Origin: DATLTV01 sp035533375
GTDB lineage: Bacteria; Patescibacteriota; Minisyncoccia; UBA6257; 2-01-FULL-56-20
Length of the DNA stretch: 53,566 bases
Direction: 5' to 3'
Assembly (NCBI GenBank): GCA_035533375.1
Contig: DATLTV010000013.1
Span: forward strand, 1-53,566
Shown here: piece after piece, positions 20,481-28,520 of the stretch
Layout of the letters: every line of letters starts with the position of its first letter
How positions within the stretch are numbered: the first letter of the stretch is position 1
Notes under the pieces: generated by a model
Seen by the model: only the letters and a program-made list of their open reading frames with translations
Database searches by the model: none
What the model was told of the DNA's origin: nothing
Translations under genes and position numbers: made by a program

Positions 20481-21005
20481 ATGAGCATTCCAAAACGCGG
20501 CATGAATAGGAATGTCGATATGACGGACATTCTCGCATGTATCGCCCGCAGCAAAGATACGTTGCACACGAAAGTGATCAAGGCGGGCAAGGGGTGGAAT
20601 ATCCGAAAAGCTTCGCCGGGCAAGTCGGTGCATCAAACGCGGTTGCGGGCGGGAAAGTGGATTCCGGAACGTGATATACGAATTTTACATATACTCATCG
20701 CCGAGCAATCCGAGATCGCGCTTTACGTCGACATCGAGGTCAGCCTGAATCCGTGTATGTTGCGCGCCGATCGGGACGAACAACTCTTTCGCTACAAGTA
20801 TGCGGGCCCGGCGGTGCAATGGGACGCGCCGCTTCGGGCGCAATACGCCGGTTCGAACACGACGAACAGCGTTATCGATCTTGCGCCGGGAATCGTTGTC
20901 AAAAAAGGTACGCCCATTTACGTGCACCTCGACGTCATCAATTGGTCGCCTATCGGCATCAAGGGCATGCTGCAGGATGTAACACTGTATTTTCTCGAGG
21001 AATAG
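20481..21005 (+). CDS. Hypothetical protein, beta-rich C-terminal half
   Basis: A 174-residue protein. After a basic N-terminus (MSIPKRGMNRNVDMTDILAC) comes an alternating-hydrophobic region (DIRILHILIAEQSEIALYVDIEVSLN, in two parts) and an end of PIYVHLDVINWSP and LQDVTLYFLEE, suggesting a beta-sandwich. No family recognised. ATG 20481 is fixed by GGGGAG 6 nt upstream; the longer frame from 20454 lacks an SD. Confidence 0.65.
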   Translation: MSIPKRGMNRNVDMTDILACIARSKDTLHTKVIKAGKGWNIRKASPGKSVHQTRLRAGKWIPERDIRILHILIAEQSEIALYVDIEVSLNPCMLRADRDEQLFRYKYAGPAVQWDAPLRAQYAGSNTTNSVIDLAPGIVVKKGTPIYVHLDVINWSPIGIKGMLQDVTLYFLEE

Positions 21006-21052
21006 ATCGCGGTCTTTCGCGATCAAACGGCGCAACTCTGCGGCGCGTATCC

Positions 21053-21094
21053 GAAAAAACAAGGTCCGGGTTTCAAGCCCCGGACTTTTTGTTT
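21053..21094 (+). terminator. Intrinsic terminator
   Basis: AAAACAAGGTCCGGG, a loop, CCCCGGACTTTTTGTTT. A smaller hairpin (GATCGCG/CGCGATC) sits just after the stop at 21006. Confidence 0.75.
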
Positions 21095-21165
21095 CGCGCG
21101 CCAAAGGAGAGGATAAGAGATTTCAAAAGGAGGGTCGAGCCGGCGTACGAGCGCGAACCTGCCGG

Positions 21166-21230
21166 CGGACGATTTTCGAACGATGTTTATTCGGTCCGAT
21201 TTGACTCTCTGTGATGATCGATAGTATGCT
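21166..21230 (+). promoter_or_regulatory. Promoter with upstream GGACGATTTTCGAACGAT element
   Basis: TTGACT (21201-21206), an 18-nt spacer and TATGCT (21225-21230). An upstream element GCGGACGATTTTCGAACGAT recurs nearly unchanged before the next small gene at 21536. Confidence 0.6.
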
Positions 21231-21271
21231 CTATCCAGCGTTTCTATCCGAAATAGTAAAGGAGTAAAAGC

Positions 21272-21463
21272 ATGAGCGGATTGTCTCCGGTCGTAAGGAA
21301 ATCGCAAAAAATTCAGCGGGATTTGAATGCGGCGAGCAAAGCCCTTGTCAAAGCCGATAAGAGGGCCAAGAAAGCGGAAGCGCACAAACAGCGGATGCTC
21401 GAACGGCTCGAGTCGCGCCTGGAGGAAGCAACCCGCTTTTTGCGGACACGGCAAGCCCTCTAA
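21272..21463 (+). CDS. Small basic coiled-coil protein
   Basis: A 63-residue, Lys/Arg/Ala-rich helix (RKSQKIQRDLNAASKALVK, AHKQRMLERLESRLEEA). The heptad-like pattern predicts a coiled coil, possibly nucleic-acid or envelope associated. Complete unit: promoter, AAAGGAG, ORF and terminator. No family recognised. Confidence 0.7.
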   Translation: MSGLSPVVRKSQKIQRDLNAASKALVKADKRAKKAEAHKQRMLERLESRLEEATRFLRTRQAL

Positions 21464-21485
21464 CGAAATTCAAAAATCTATTATT

Positions 21486-21520
21486 GCCCGCCGCCATCCA
21501 GCATGGCAGGCGGGTTTTTA
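21486..21520 (+). terminator. Intrinsic terminator
   Basis: CCCGCCGCCA, a loop, TGGCAGGCGGGTTTTTA. Confidence 0.8.
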
Positions 21521-21535
21521 TTTATGTACCGGCGC

Positions 21536-21584
21536 GGACGATCTTCGAACGATTTTGACAGAGCAACCGTTTCCCTGTTATTGT
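21536..21584 (+). promoter_or_regulatory. Promoter with GGACGATCTTCGAACGAT element
   Basis: Perfect TTGACA (21555-21560), an 18-nt spacer and TATTGT (21579-21584), preceded by GCGGACGATCTTCGAACGAT, the near-copy of the element at 21166. Confidence 0.6.
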
Positions 21585-21607
21585 TTCGGGTAGTTGAGGA
21601 GGATTTA

Positions 21608-21811
21608 ATGAAGGTCAGAATCGGATACGTTGATAGTCCCAATAAAAAAATTCTCGTGATCTGCGAACCGAAGTCGGCCGCCGAACGGCGCAAAATGGAA
21701 ATTTTGTTCGAAGCTACGAATATTGCGAGCATCTCCAGGCGACAAACACTTTTCGGCAATCTCAAGCTGGAAAGATTGTGCCTGCACTTACCGCTCCGAG
21801 AGAAAGCTTAA
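21608..21811 (+). CDS. Small hypothetical protein, 67 residues
   Basis: MKVRIGYVDSPNKKILVICE opens with strand-like segments, and a Lys/Arg-rich helix (KSAAERRKMEILFE) follows. No family recognised. The start is set by GAGGAGG 6 nt upstream; the longer open frame from 21503 would begin inside the previous terminator. It shares its promoter architecture with the preceding gene. Confidence 0.65.
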   Translation: MKVRIGYVDSPNKKILVICEPKSAAERRKMEILFEATNIASISRRQTLFGNLKLERLCLHLPLREKA

Positions 21812-21997
21812 GGCTATATAGGTAATCGATCCATTCGGTTGCCTATTATTGTGCGCAGGAGCGGGCGATCTCAAATGATACAAAAACACTTCCGGTAAAA
21901 TAATCCATATTTTCCAACCCTAGACAATTTAACCACGTCGGAATAACATACGAGGTAGCGAAATGATATTTCGGGATGAGTAATGAAGGAGTCAACC

Positions 21998-22267
21998 GTG
22001 ACCGAACGAACGGCGACGAAAAGTAAGCCAATGATGGTCCATAAGACTCACGATTATGCTTTTTCTCTGGATCAAGACGAGGCCAAGAAATTCGAGGATT
22101 GGAAACGAAAGCACGACAAGTCCTGCCGATACGCCAAACGAGGAAGCTGTGGAGCCATCGGGGGACGTTTCGATTATTGTTTTGCTCCTACCTCGCTTGG
22201 GATCGTAGTGAAAGTCCAATGCGCATGCGGATCAGAAGTTGATTTGACCGACTACCAAAGTTGGTAA
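21998..22267 (+). CDS. Small Cys-containing hypothetical protein
   Basis: An 89-residue protein with four or five cysteines (KSCRYAKRGSCGAIGGRFDYC, spaced, then VQCACGSEVDL). It ends in a strand-turn-strand that could bind zinc. No named family. GTG at 21998 is preferred over ATG 21983 because AAGGAG (within the first codons of the longer frame) sits 6 nt before the GTG. A short terminator follows. Confidence 0.65.
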   Translation: MTERTATKSKPMMVHKTHDYAFSLDQDEAKKFEDWKRKHDKSCRYAKRGSCGAIGGRFDYCFAPTSLGIVVKVQCACGSEVDLTDYQSW

Positions 22268-22291
22268 CCGAGCCAAGCTCGGTTTTTTCTT
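22266..22291 (+). terminator. Intrinsic terminator
   Basis: AACCGAG, CCA, and CTCGGTTTTTTC directly after the stop. Confidence 0.75.
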
Positions 22292-22361
22292 TGTGGTGCA
22301 CGGGAGAGAATTTGAGCAAATGAAATCCGGCCGTGTTTTTTTTGCGCCTAACGAGGTTTCG

Positions 22362-23432
22362 TCACGCCCCGACGACGCTCACCTGCTTCACGATGATCTG
22401 GCCCGTGCCCGGAGAGGGGGCGTGCACGACGAATCCGATACTGCCGCTTCCGGGACGGCTCATGCCGGAATATCCCGGGGCAATCGTGGCGCTCGAAATG
22501 CTTTGCCCGTTGAACGAGCAGCCGCCGTAGATGCCGTTCACGCTCATCGTAACCGCGAGGTTCGAGCCGCTGCCGTTCCAGGCGACGGGCGTCTCGGGCG
22601 ATAAGAATATTTCGCCGCCGTTCAAGTATTCCGCGAGCCGCATCGAGACCGTATCGGAAGCGGTTTTTATATATTCGCAAAGCACGTAGTTGCTTGCATC
22701 GTTATAATCGGCCATGAGACCGAATGTGTTTCCGCCAATCCAATCGAGCGCGGCATTCAGCGCGTAATTCGTCCAGTTCGAAACGTTTTTCAAATATACC
22801 GCTCCGCCCAGGCTTCCCGCGCCCGTCGAGAGATCCAGAGAGCCGGACCAGGTCGTGTGTACCGCGCCCCAGGTCGTTTGCCAATTCTGGTCTCCGCTGA
22901 AATTTGATTCGCGGTACGGCAGTGGAATGCCTCCGGCAACGGGCGTTTTTTGCGGCGTTTCCCGGGACAACGGCGGTGCCGCGGTCGCGGTCACGGTTAT
23001 CGTGGTCGTCGCGACGGGAATATTGCCGGGATCGGGGCGCCCGACCGGTGTGGATTCGGGATTTTGTTCCGGACTTGGGCCGGGAGCCGGCGGCGACACG
23101 GTCGCGGTTTCGTCCGGTGTCGGCGTTGATGTCGCCGCCTGTGTTTCCGGCGGGGAAGCGGAAGTATCGATCTGTGAGATTCCCGTCGAAACACCGGTCG
23201 CCGTTGTTGCACCCGTGCCATCGGAATTCGCAATCGCGCCGATGTCGGCCAATTGATTCGACTGGACCGGCTGGGCGCCGCTCGTGGAATATCGCGCGGA
23301 CAGATCCGCGGCAAGGCTGCCGACGGGCAGTGCCGGGCCGATGCCGCCCGTGGTTTCGATAAAAAATATAAAAAGCGCCGCGAGCCCCAAAAATCCTGCC
23401 ACGGCCCCGATCGCCACAAAGACCCTTTTCAT
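22362..23432 (-). CDS. Exported protein with Pro/Thr-rich stalk and LamG/concanavalin-like domain
   Basis: A 356-residue protein. The N-terminal membrane anchor (about 5-27, VAIGAVAGFLGLAALFIFFIE) is followed by a long low-complexity Ser/Thr/Pro stalk (about 60-165). The C-terminal beta-sandwich (about 175-356) contains SNWTNYALNAALDWIGG, GLMADYNDASNYVLCEY and GSIGFVVHAPSPGTG, typical of laminin-G or DUF1080-like carbohydrate-binding folds. Probably displayed on the cell surface. The ATG is 6 nt downstream of TGGTAGCAT (leaderless). Confidence 0.75.
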   Translation of the reverse strand: MKRVFVAIGAVAGFLGLAALFIFFIETTGGIGPALPVGSLAADLSARYSTSGAQPVQSNQLADIGAIANSDGTGATTATGVSTGISQIDTSASPPETQAATSTPTPDETATVSPPAPGPSPEQNPESTPVGRPDPGNIPVATTTITVTATAAPPLSRETPQKTPVAGGIPLPYRESNFSGDQNWQTTWGAVHTTWSGSLDLSTGAGSLGGAVYLKNVSNWTNYALNAALDWIGGNTFGLMADYNDASNYVLCEYIKTASDTVSMRLAEYLNGGEIFLSPETPVAWNGSGSNLAVTMSVNGIYGGCSFNGQSISSATIAPGYSGMSRPGSGSIGFVVHAPSPGTGQIIVKQVSVVGA

Positions 23433-23438
23433 ACTTTT

Positions 23439-23447
23439 ATGCTACCA
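23439..23447 (-). promoter_or_regulatory. Extended -10 box for a leaderless surface-protein mRNA
   Basis: TGGTAGCAT on the minus strand ends 6 nt before ATG 23432. The same TAGCAT hexamer is used by the HTH gene at 18602. Confidence 0.5.
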
Positions 23448-23484
23448 CATGCGGACGGCGGAGTTTTTCGCGTCCGAAAAATCC

Positions 23485-23512
23485 GAAAAAAATGACCGAT
23501 ATACAATCGGTC
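23485..23512 (-). terminator. Terminator of the small zinc-ribbon gene
   Basis: On the minus strand TGACCGAT, TGTAT, ATCGGTCA, then TTTTTTT. Confidence 0.8.
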
Positions 23513-23531
23513 AAGGCATTGCCGCGGCTTG

Positions 23532-23681
23532 TTATTTGGCCGGTCGCGGCGTCGATCGCACTACGGATTTCACCGCATCGTTTTGGATTTTCTTTTTGCA
23601 CGGTTCGCACCAGCCTCCGGAGCTTGTCTGCGCCGTTCCACAGGTTAAACAAATTTTTTTCTGTTCTTCCCCTTTTTCCAA
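23532..23681 (-). CDS. 49-residue zinc-ribbon protein with TTG start
   Basis: Translation from TTG 23681 gives a protein with two CxxC pairs (KKICLTCGTA, then GGWCEPCKKKI), a treble-clef or zinc-ribbon pattern, followed by a Lys/Arg/Pro tail. No ATG or GTG exists in frame. A GGGGGG tract 6 nt upstream could act as the SD. TTGACT-16-TATACT provides a promoter with a ~30-nt leader, and a strong terminator follows. Every element of a complete gene is present, though no family is recognised. Confidence 0.6.
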   Translation of the reverse strand: MEKGEEQKKICLTCGTAQTSSGGWCEPCKKKIQNDAVKSVVRSTPRPAK

Positions 23682-23716
23682 TTCGATCCCCCCAATAAGA
23701 GATGAGATGTTTCGTA

Positions 23717-23744
23717 AGTATACTGCTTATGTCCGCCGAGTCAA
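23717..23744 (-). promoter_or_regulatory. Promoter of the zinc-ribbon gene
   Basis: On the minus strand TTGACT (23744-23739), a 16-nt spacer and TATACT (23722-23717). Confidence 0.65.
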
Positions 23745-23788
23745 GGGATTGCCAACCAGTCCGTATCGCTTTATGATAATACGTACAT

Positions 23789-24481
23789 ATGAAAGGGAAA
23801 TCAGTACGGCAGAAAGGCAATAAAACCGTTTTAATCGTGGTGGTTATTATTGTTGCCGCCGTGGCGCTCATTGCCGCCGCCGTTGTATTGAATCCGTCCG
23901 GTCCCAGTCCTGCCGCGCCTGCGTTCGTCGCTACAACCGCTCCCGCGATCACGACATCCGACTGGACCCAGGGCAACGCGAGTGCGAAAGCGACGCTTAT
24001 CGAGTACGGCGATTTCCAGTGCCCGGCATGCGGCGCGTGGTATCCGATCGTAAAACAGCTCTTTGCGAGCGAGAGCAGCAGCATCCTCTTCGTTTTCAGG
24101 AACTATCCACTGTATCAGATTCACCCGGATGCCGGGATTGCCGCGCAGGCTGCGGAGGCCGCCGGACTTCAGGGAAAATATTGGGGAATGTTCGATATGC
24201 TTTATGAGAACCAGAACACCTGGTCGACGGTTGATCCGGCCGCCGTTGTCGCGCAATATTTTAACGGTTACGCGTCTTCGCTCGGCCTCGACGTTTCGAA
24301 GTTCGACAGCGATATCAATTCCGATGGGGTGAAAAACAAGATTAAGAATGACGTCGATGGCGGGAATTCGGCGCAGATCGACCACACGCCGACATTCTTC
24401 GTGAACCTGAAGCAGATCAACCCTCAAAATCCCGGAGATCTGCAGAACGACATCACGCAGGCGCTCCAGGCTTCGCAATAG
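23789..24481 (+). CDS. DsbA/BdbD-like exported thiol-disulfide oxidoreductase
   Basis: A 230-residue protein with an N-terminal anchor (about 12-34, VLIVVVIIVAAVALIAAAVV), a Pro/Ala linker, then a thioredoxin fold with active-site CPAC at 78-81 (IEYGDFQCPACGAWYP). A helical insertion and the cis-proline loop HTPTFFVN complete the DsbA signature. It likely oxidises or isomerises cysteines in exported proteins, complementing the CcdA/Trx reducing arm 6 kb away. GATAAT lies 8 nt upstream of the ATG, so the mRNA has little or no leader. Confidence 0.92.
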   Translation: MKGKSVRQKGNKTVLIVVVIIVAAVALIAAAVVLNPSGPSPAAPAFVATTAPAITTSDWTQGNASAKATLIEYGDFQCPACGAWYPIVKQLFASESSSILFVFRNYPLYQIHPDAGIAAQAAEAAGLQGKYWGMFDMLYENQNTWSTVDPAAVVAQYFNGYASSLGLDVSKFDSDINSDGVKNKIKNDVDGGNSAQIDHTPTFFVNLKQINPQNPGDLQNDITQALQASQ

Positions 24482-24491
24482 AATCCGTCTC

Positions 24492-24533
24492 AAAAAAAGT
24501 CGCCGTCCGGATTTGCCCGGACGGCGTTTTTTT
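24492..24533. terminator. Bidirectional intrinsic terminator
   Basis: An A-run, CGCCGTCCGG, ATTTGC, CCGGACGGCG and a T-run. It serves the DsbA-like gene and the convergent small membrane-protein gene. Confidence 0.88.
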
Positions 24534-24780
24534 ATTGATATGCCCGGAGTTTCTGCGAGAATATGTTCAGATTTTCCGAAAGCGCCGCTTCCGCTTCGGC
24601 CGAGGATGCGTTTTTGCCGTACTGCGTATTCCACAAGGCAATCGATGTTTTGAAGTCATTGAGATCGTGGTTCAGCGCGAGCGTGTTCACCGGCTTCGGG
24701 AGCATGGAGAAGACGGCGAGAAGGATGACGACCGTGATGCCGAGGCCGATCGAGAGAGATTTATAAAATATAGAACCCAT
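24532..24780 (-). CDS. Small membrane-anchored protein starting inside a MITE end
   Basis: An 82-residue protein with one TM segment (SIGLGITVVILLAVFSMLP) and an acidic, helical outer part (LNHDLNDFKTSIALWNTQYG ... ENLNIFSQKLRAY). The ATG at 24780 and the next two codons (M-G-S) lie inside the terminal inverted repeat of the adjacent element, so the element supplies the translation start. The longer open frame through the element is unlikely to be protein. No family recognised. Confidence 0.6.
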   Translation of the reverse strand: MGSIFYKSLSIGLGITVVILLAVFSMLPKPVNTLALNHDLNDFKTSIALWNTQYGKNASSAEAEAALSENLNIFSQKLRAYQ

Positions 24781-25046
24781 CTCAGAAATACTCCCGCGGC
24801 CGCGTTGCGAGATGTTTTTGCGAAATGCAAGGCTTGGCGAAGGAGGTGTGCCCATGTGGCACTTCGACTGAGCCGTAACGCAGCATTTCGCAAAAACAGC
24901 CGCAACCCTTCGGGATATGGCCAATTCGGGCAAGGACTTTGTCGCTTCGCCCTCGGCGTATCGCAAGGATACGCCTTCGGACTTACTTCGCGGCCTTGCC
25001 CGAATTTGCCGATATCGCGGCCGGGAGTATTTCTGAGATGGGTTCT
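24772..25046. mobile_element. MITE-like element with ~30-bp terminal inverted repeats
   Basis: The ends read AGAACCCATCTCAGAAATAC on the left and the perfect complement on the right, continuing through CTCCCG and GGCCGCG with a 2-nt gap. Nested inverted repeats lie inside (TGTTTTTGCGAAATGC with GCATTTCGCAAAAACA; CAAGGCCGCGAAGT-type arms with GGGCAAGG). No transposase. No clear target duplication was found. Solo end motifs occur at 20258, 25214 and 37003. Confidence 0.8.
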
Positions 25047-25276
25047 GGCATGCCGTTTTTTTCGATTTCAATATTGATCCACTGCGATCTTTCATGAAGC
25101 TAACAAATAAGCCGGCCGCGGTGATGATCGCACGAAGGGCGAACCCCTCTCCGGTTCCTTCACATGATTCTCACCGAAAGAGGAGAAGAGTGACAATATT
25201 CATTAATTAAAAAAGAACCTATCTCAAAAATATCGCTGGTCGGCGGTGCGTTTGTAACAGGTCCTACATTAAAAAC
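25047..25276. other. Non-coding stretch with hairpin and solo MITE end
   Basis: A hairpin at about 25145-25183 pairs CCTCTCCGGT with ACCGAAAGAGG. AGAACCTATCTCAAAAATA at 25214 is a variant of the MITE terminus. No gene seen. TACATT ends 6 nt before ATG 25277 and may be the -10 of the surface-protein gene. Confidence 0.45.
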
Positions 25277-28200
25277 ATGCTGCAAAAAAAATTGGGTGCG
25301 AGGGCGGCGGGGATGGTCGTGGCAGGAAGTATATTAACGGTCGTTGCGGTTTTTGCGGGGTCCCTCGGGCTTACGCACGCGGACACGCTCCCGGGCGTGA
25401 CGCTCGACACGTGGAGCGGGAAGCCGGGAACGATGGTAAATGTATCGGGATGGAATTTCCTCCCGGGCGAAACGGTGGATATTTTTTTGAATACTACTTC
25501 GAGCACGGCCGTTGCGACGACGACGGTGGCGGATAGCAGTTTGTTCGGTCCGGTCACGATCACGATCCCGGCGCTGCCGCAGGGGAACCTGGCGATCGTG
25601 GGCGTCGGCGCGTCTTCGGGTGTCTCGGCTTCGAATGCTTTTTATGTTGATGGATTGCAGCCCGCGATAACGCTCGGCGGTTCCGCAAACACTCCGGGCA
25701 GTGCGCTTCCCGTAAGCGGCACGGGCTTCGCGCCGAATGAAGGGGTGACGCTCTCTTTGGCGGGCGCGTCGCAGAATACTTCCGCCGATGCTTCGGGCGC
25801 ATTCAGCGCATCGTTCATCATTCCCTTCGCCGCTCCCCAGACGTACGTGTTCCAGGCGATCGGACAGGGCACGCATGCGGATGCATTTGCCTATTTCTTC
25901 ATCGGGGGTTTCTTTTCGAACGCAAGTCCTTCGCTGTATTATCTTTCGCCGGGCACCATGCTTTCTTTCAATGGTTCGGGCTTCGGGTCGGGTGAAACAG
26001 TGAATGTGCTCGACGGCAGTTCCACAGTTTCTTCGCTCACGGCTGACGCTTCGGGAAATTTCTCGAATGCCGGCGGATTTATGATCCCATTCAACGAAAC
26101 GACGGGACAGCATATGTTTACTCTGGTTGGCGCAACGAGCCATGCGCAGGCGACGGTCACGGTGACGATCGCGCCATTCGCGCCGCTGATTACGCCGTCG
26201 ACGTATAACCTTCTTCCCGGCGCCACGATCGATTTTTCGGGAAGCGGTTTCGGAATGAATGAAATTGTCGACGTCTATGAAACCGGCAGCGCGACCCCCG
26301 TCGCGAGCACGACGGCCGATGCGAGCGGCGCTTTCGGGACGGTCGGAACAATCACGATCCCGCAGAATGCGGGCGGAGAGCAAATAACGTTTACATTGAA
26401 GGGCGAACAGAGCAACGCTTCGGCTGTATTTACGCTTGCCGTGCAGTCCCTGAATTCCCTCGTCACGCCGTCGGCGTATTTCATCCTTCCCGGTGGAACG
26501 CTCACATTCTCCGGCAGCGGTTTCGCCGCGAGCGAAACAGTCGATGTCTTTGAGGGCGATGTGACCACGACGCTCGCGAGTTTTTCCACCGATGCGAGCG
26601 GCACATTTTCGAACGCCGGCGGGTTTACGATCCCGTTTGCGTGGGCGGGAAGCTCGCGCACGTTGCGTTTGCACGGTGAAACGAGCGATACGGATGCGGC
26701 GACCGGCGTTACGATCAGCACCTTTTCCGCCAACGTGTCCGCATCGCTTTATTATGCGTTTCCCGGCCAGACGGTGAACTTTACCGGCTCGGGCTTCGCG
26801 GATAACGAAACAATAAATATTGTGAATGCTTCGACAAGCGCCGTGCTTGCGACGGCGACGGCCGACGGCGCAGGCGCATTCTCAAACGCCGCAACGATCA
26901 CGCTTCCCTTTATGTCCGGTTCGAGCCTCGATCTTCTGATTGAAGGCGCGCAAAGCGGCGTAGCGGCTCCGCTTTCGATCACGCTCGCGCCGTTTACGCC
27001 CGCGATCACCCCTTCGGTATATTTCTTACAGCGCAATGAAGCGTTCACGATTGACGGAACGGCTTTCGCGCCGAATGAGTCGGTAAAGGTTTCCGCCATC
27101 GGCAATGCGCCGGTCATGATTTCCTCGGATTCCACGGGCGCGATACACGGTGCGTCGCTTATCGTTCCGCTTTCCGCGACCGATCTGCTCACGATCACCG
27201 CCAAGGGACAATCGAGCGGCGCTTCCGCTTCGACCGCGATCACCGTGGGCAATCTCGTTCCGCGGGTTGTGACCACAAGCACACTTATGATTTCTTTGAA
27301 TGTCGTGAATACCGCAGGCGGCTCGGCGACCTCATCCGATTTCACGGTGAATGTCGCCGGCGCGGATGCGAATCCCGCTTCTTTCCCGGGCGATGCTTCG
27401 GGCACGACTATTGTAGTCGACGCCGACACGTCATATGCGATCACGGCGAGTTCTTCGATGGCCGATTATACAATGAGCGCCGCCGGTAATTGCACCGGCA
27501 CGATTCTCACGGGCGCGAGCGATAGCTGTGCGATCACGGAAGCATTTGTGTTCGTGCCTTCCCTCATAATTACTCCGGCATCGTTGCCGGATGGCACGGT
27601 GAATATGGCATACAGCGAAGCGATAAATACTTCGGCGAATTCCGCGGGGCCGATTATATGGAGCGTGGCGTCTGGCACCTTGCCTGACGGTTTCGCACTC
27701 GATACGACGGCGACGGGCACGACGATGACGTTCTCGGGTACGCCGACCGCGGCCGGCATATTCGATTTCGTGATTAAAGCCGCGGACAGTTCCATTTCTT
27801 CGACGCAAGAATATACGATAAATATCGCTGCCGCGGCGCCGCCGGTCACGGTAGTTTCGAATGCGCAACCGGTTGCCAATTACGGTGGTGGCGGCGGGGG
27901 AGGAGGCGGAAGCTGGTATTACACCACGCCGATTCCGACAGTACACACATTAGGGACAGTCTTGGGCGCGAGCACGGTTGCGACGGATCCCTCTTCCACG
28001 ATCGCATTGCTTCAAAGCCTCGAAGCGCAGCTCGTCACGCTCGAACAGGAGCTTGTAGCCCGGCAATTCAAAGACGCGTCCTGCATATTCGCCTTCAACG
28101 ATAATCTTTCACAGGGGATGACATCGAGTGACGTGAAGCATCTTCAGGAAGCGATGAATTACAGCGGATTTACGCAGATCGCCGCCGCTGGCGCGGGATC

Positions 28201-28369
28201 GCCCGGGAATGAATCGATCTACTTCGGCCCCGCGACGAAGAAAGCCGTGATCGCGTTCCAGGATCTCTTCGCGAAAGATATCCTCATGCCCGCCGGGCTT
28301 TCGGCCGGAAACGGTTTTGTGGGCGCGGCGACTCGGGCGAAGCTGAACGCGCTTTGCATCGGGCAATAA
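25277..28369 (+). CDS. 1030-residue surface protein: Ig-like repeats plus peptidoglycan-binding domain
   Basis: A signal peptide (about 1-35, GMVVAGSILTVVAVFAGSLG) leads to about seven tandem ~95-residue repeats. Each carries P.G....SG.GF...E.V-type and TADASGAFS-type motifs (examples FNGSGFGSGETVNV, FSGSGFGMNEIVDV, FSGSGFAASETVDV). Then come a different beta domain, a putative-Ig (He_PIG-like) domain with GTLPDGFAL and SGTPTAAGIFDFVI, a Gly stretch, a coiled segment, and a C-terminal PG_binding_1-like domain (LSQGMTSSDVKHLQEAMNY, YFGPATKKAVIAFQ, GFVGAATRAKLNALC). It is probably the dominant cell-surface or S-layer-like protein, tethered to the wall at its C-terminus. Confidence 0.85.
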   Translation: MLQKKLGARAAGMVVAGSILTVVAVFAGSLGLTHADTLPGVTLDTWSGKPGTMVNVSGWNFLPGETVDIFLNTTSSTAVATTTVADSSLFGPVTITIPALPQGNLAIVGVGASSGVSASNAFYVDGLQPAITLGGSANTPGSALPVSGTGFAPNEGVTLSLAGASQNTSADASGAFSASFIIPFAAPQTYVFQAIGQGTHADAFAYFFIGGFFSNASPSLYYLSPGTMLSFNGSGFGSGETVNVLDGSSTVSSLTADASGNFSNAGGFMIPFNETTGQHMFTLVGATSHAQATVTVTIAPFAPLITPSTYNLLPGATIDFSGSGFGMNEIVDVYETGSATPVASTTADASGAFGTVGTITIPQNAGGEQITFTLKGEQSNASAVFTLAVQSLNSLVTPSAYFILPGGTLTFSGSGFAASETVDVFEGDVTTTLASFSTDASGTFSNAGGFTIPFAWAGSSRTLRLHGETSDTDAATGVTISTFSANVSASLYYAFPGQTVNFTGSGFADNETINIVNASTSAVLATATADGAGAFSNAATITLPFMSGSSLDLLIEGAQSGVAAPLSITLAPFTPAITPSVYFLQRNEAFTIDGTAFAPNESVKVSAIGNAPVMISSDSTGAIHGASLIVPLSATDLLTITAKGQSSGASASTAITVGNLVPRVVTTSTLMISLNVVNTAGGSATSSDFTVNVAGADANPASFPGDASGTTIVVDADTSYAITASSSMADYTMSAAGNCTGTILTGASDSCAITEAFVFVPSLIITPASLPDGTVNMAYSEAINTSANSAGPIIWSVASGTLPDGFALDTTATGTTMTFSGTPTAAGIFDFVIKAADSSISSTQEYTINIAAAAPPVTVVSNAQPVANYGGGGGGGGGSWYYTTPIPTVHTLGTVLGASTVATDPSSTIALLQSLEAQLVTLEQELVARQFKDASCIFAFNDNLSQGMTSSDVKHLQEAMNYSGFTQIAAAGAGSPGNESIYFGPATKKAVIAFQDLFAKDILMPAGLSAGNGFVGAATRAKLNALCIGQ

Positions 28370-28396
28370 AGCGATTTGAGCCCATCGCGCGCATAG

Positions 28397-28434
28397 ATGC
28401 AGGCGGAAAGCACGCTTTCCGCCTGCGATTTTTC
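28397..28434 (+). terminator. Terminator of the surface-protein gene
   Basis: GCAGGCGGAAAG, CACG, CTTTCCGCCTGC, then GATTTTTC. Confidence 0.8.
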
Positions 28435-28453
28435 ATATAGACCCATGGCAGTA

Positions 28454-28481
28454 TTGACGTTTCACGCGATTGATATATGAT
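28454..28481 (+). promoter_or_regulatory. Promoter of the export operon
   Basis: TTGACG (28454-28459), a 16-nt spacer and TATGAT (28476-28481), giving a leader of about 35 nt before ATG 28521. Confidence 0.65.
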
Positions 28482-28520
28482 TAGGGTACGAACTATTCGC
28501 ACGTTCCCCATAAATAAACA

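Noticed and set aside
24781..25095. N-terminal extension of the small membrane protein through the MITE
   Set aside because: The segment lies inside the inverted-repeat element and has no promoter, SD or protein-like pattern.
25334..26674. 446-residue Arg-rich minus-strand open frame
   Set aside because: Antisense to the repeat surface protein; Arg-rich composition and repeats mirror the sense gene.
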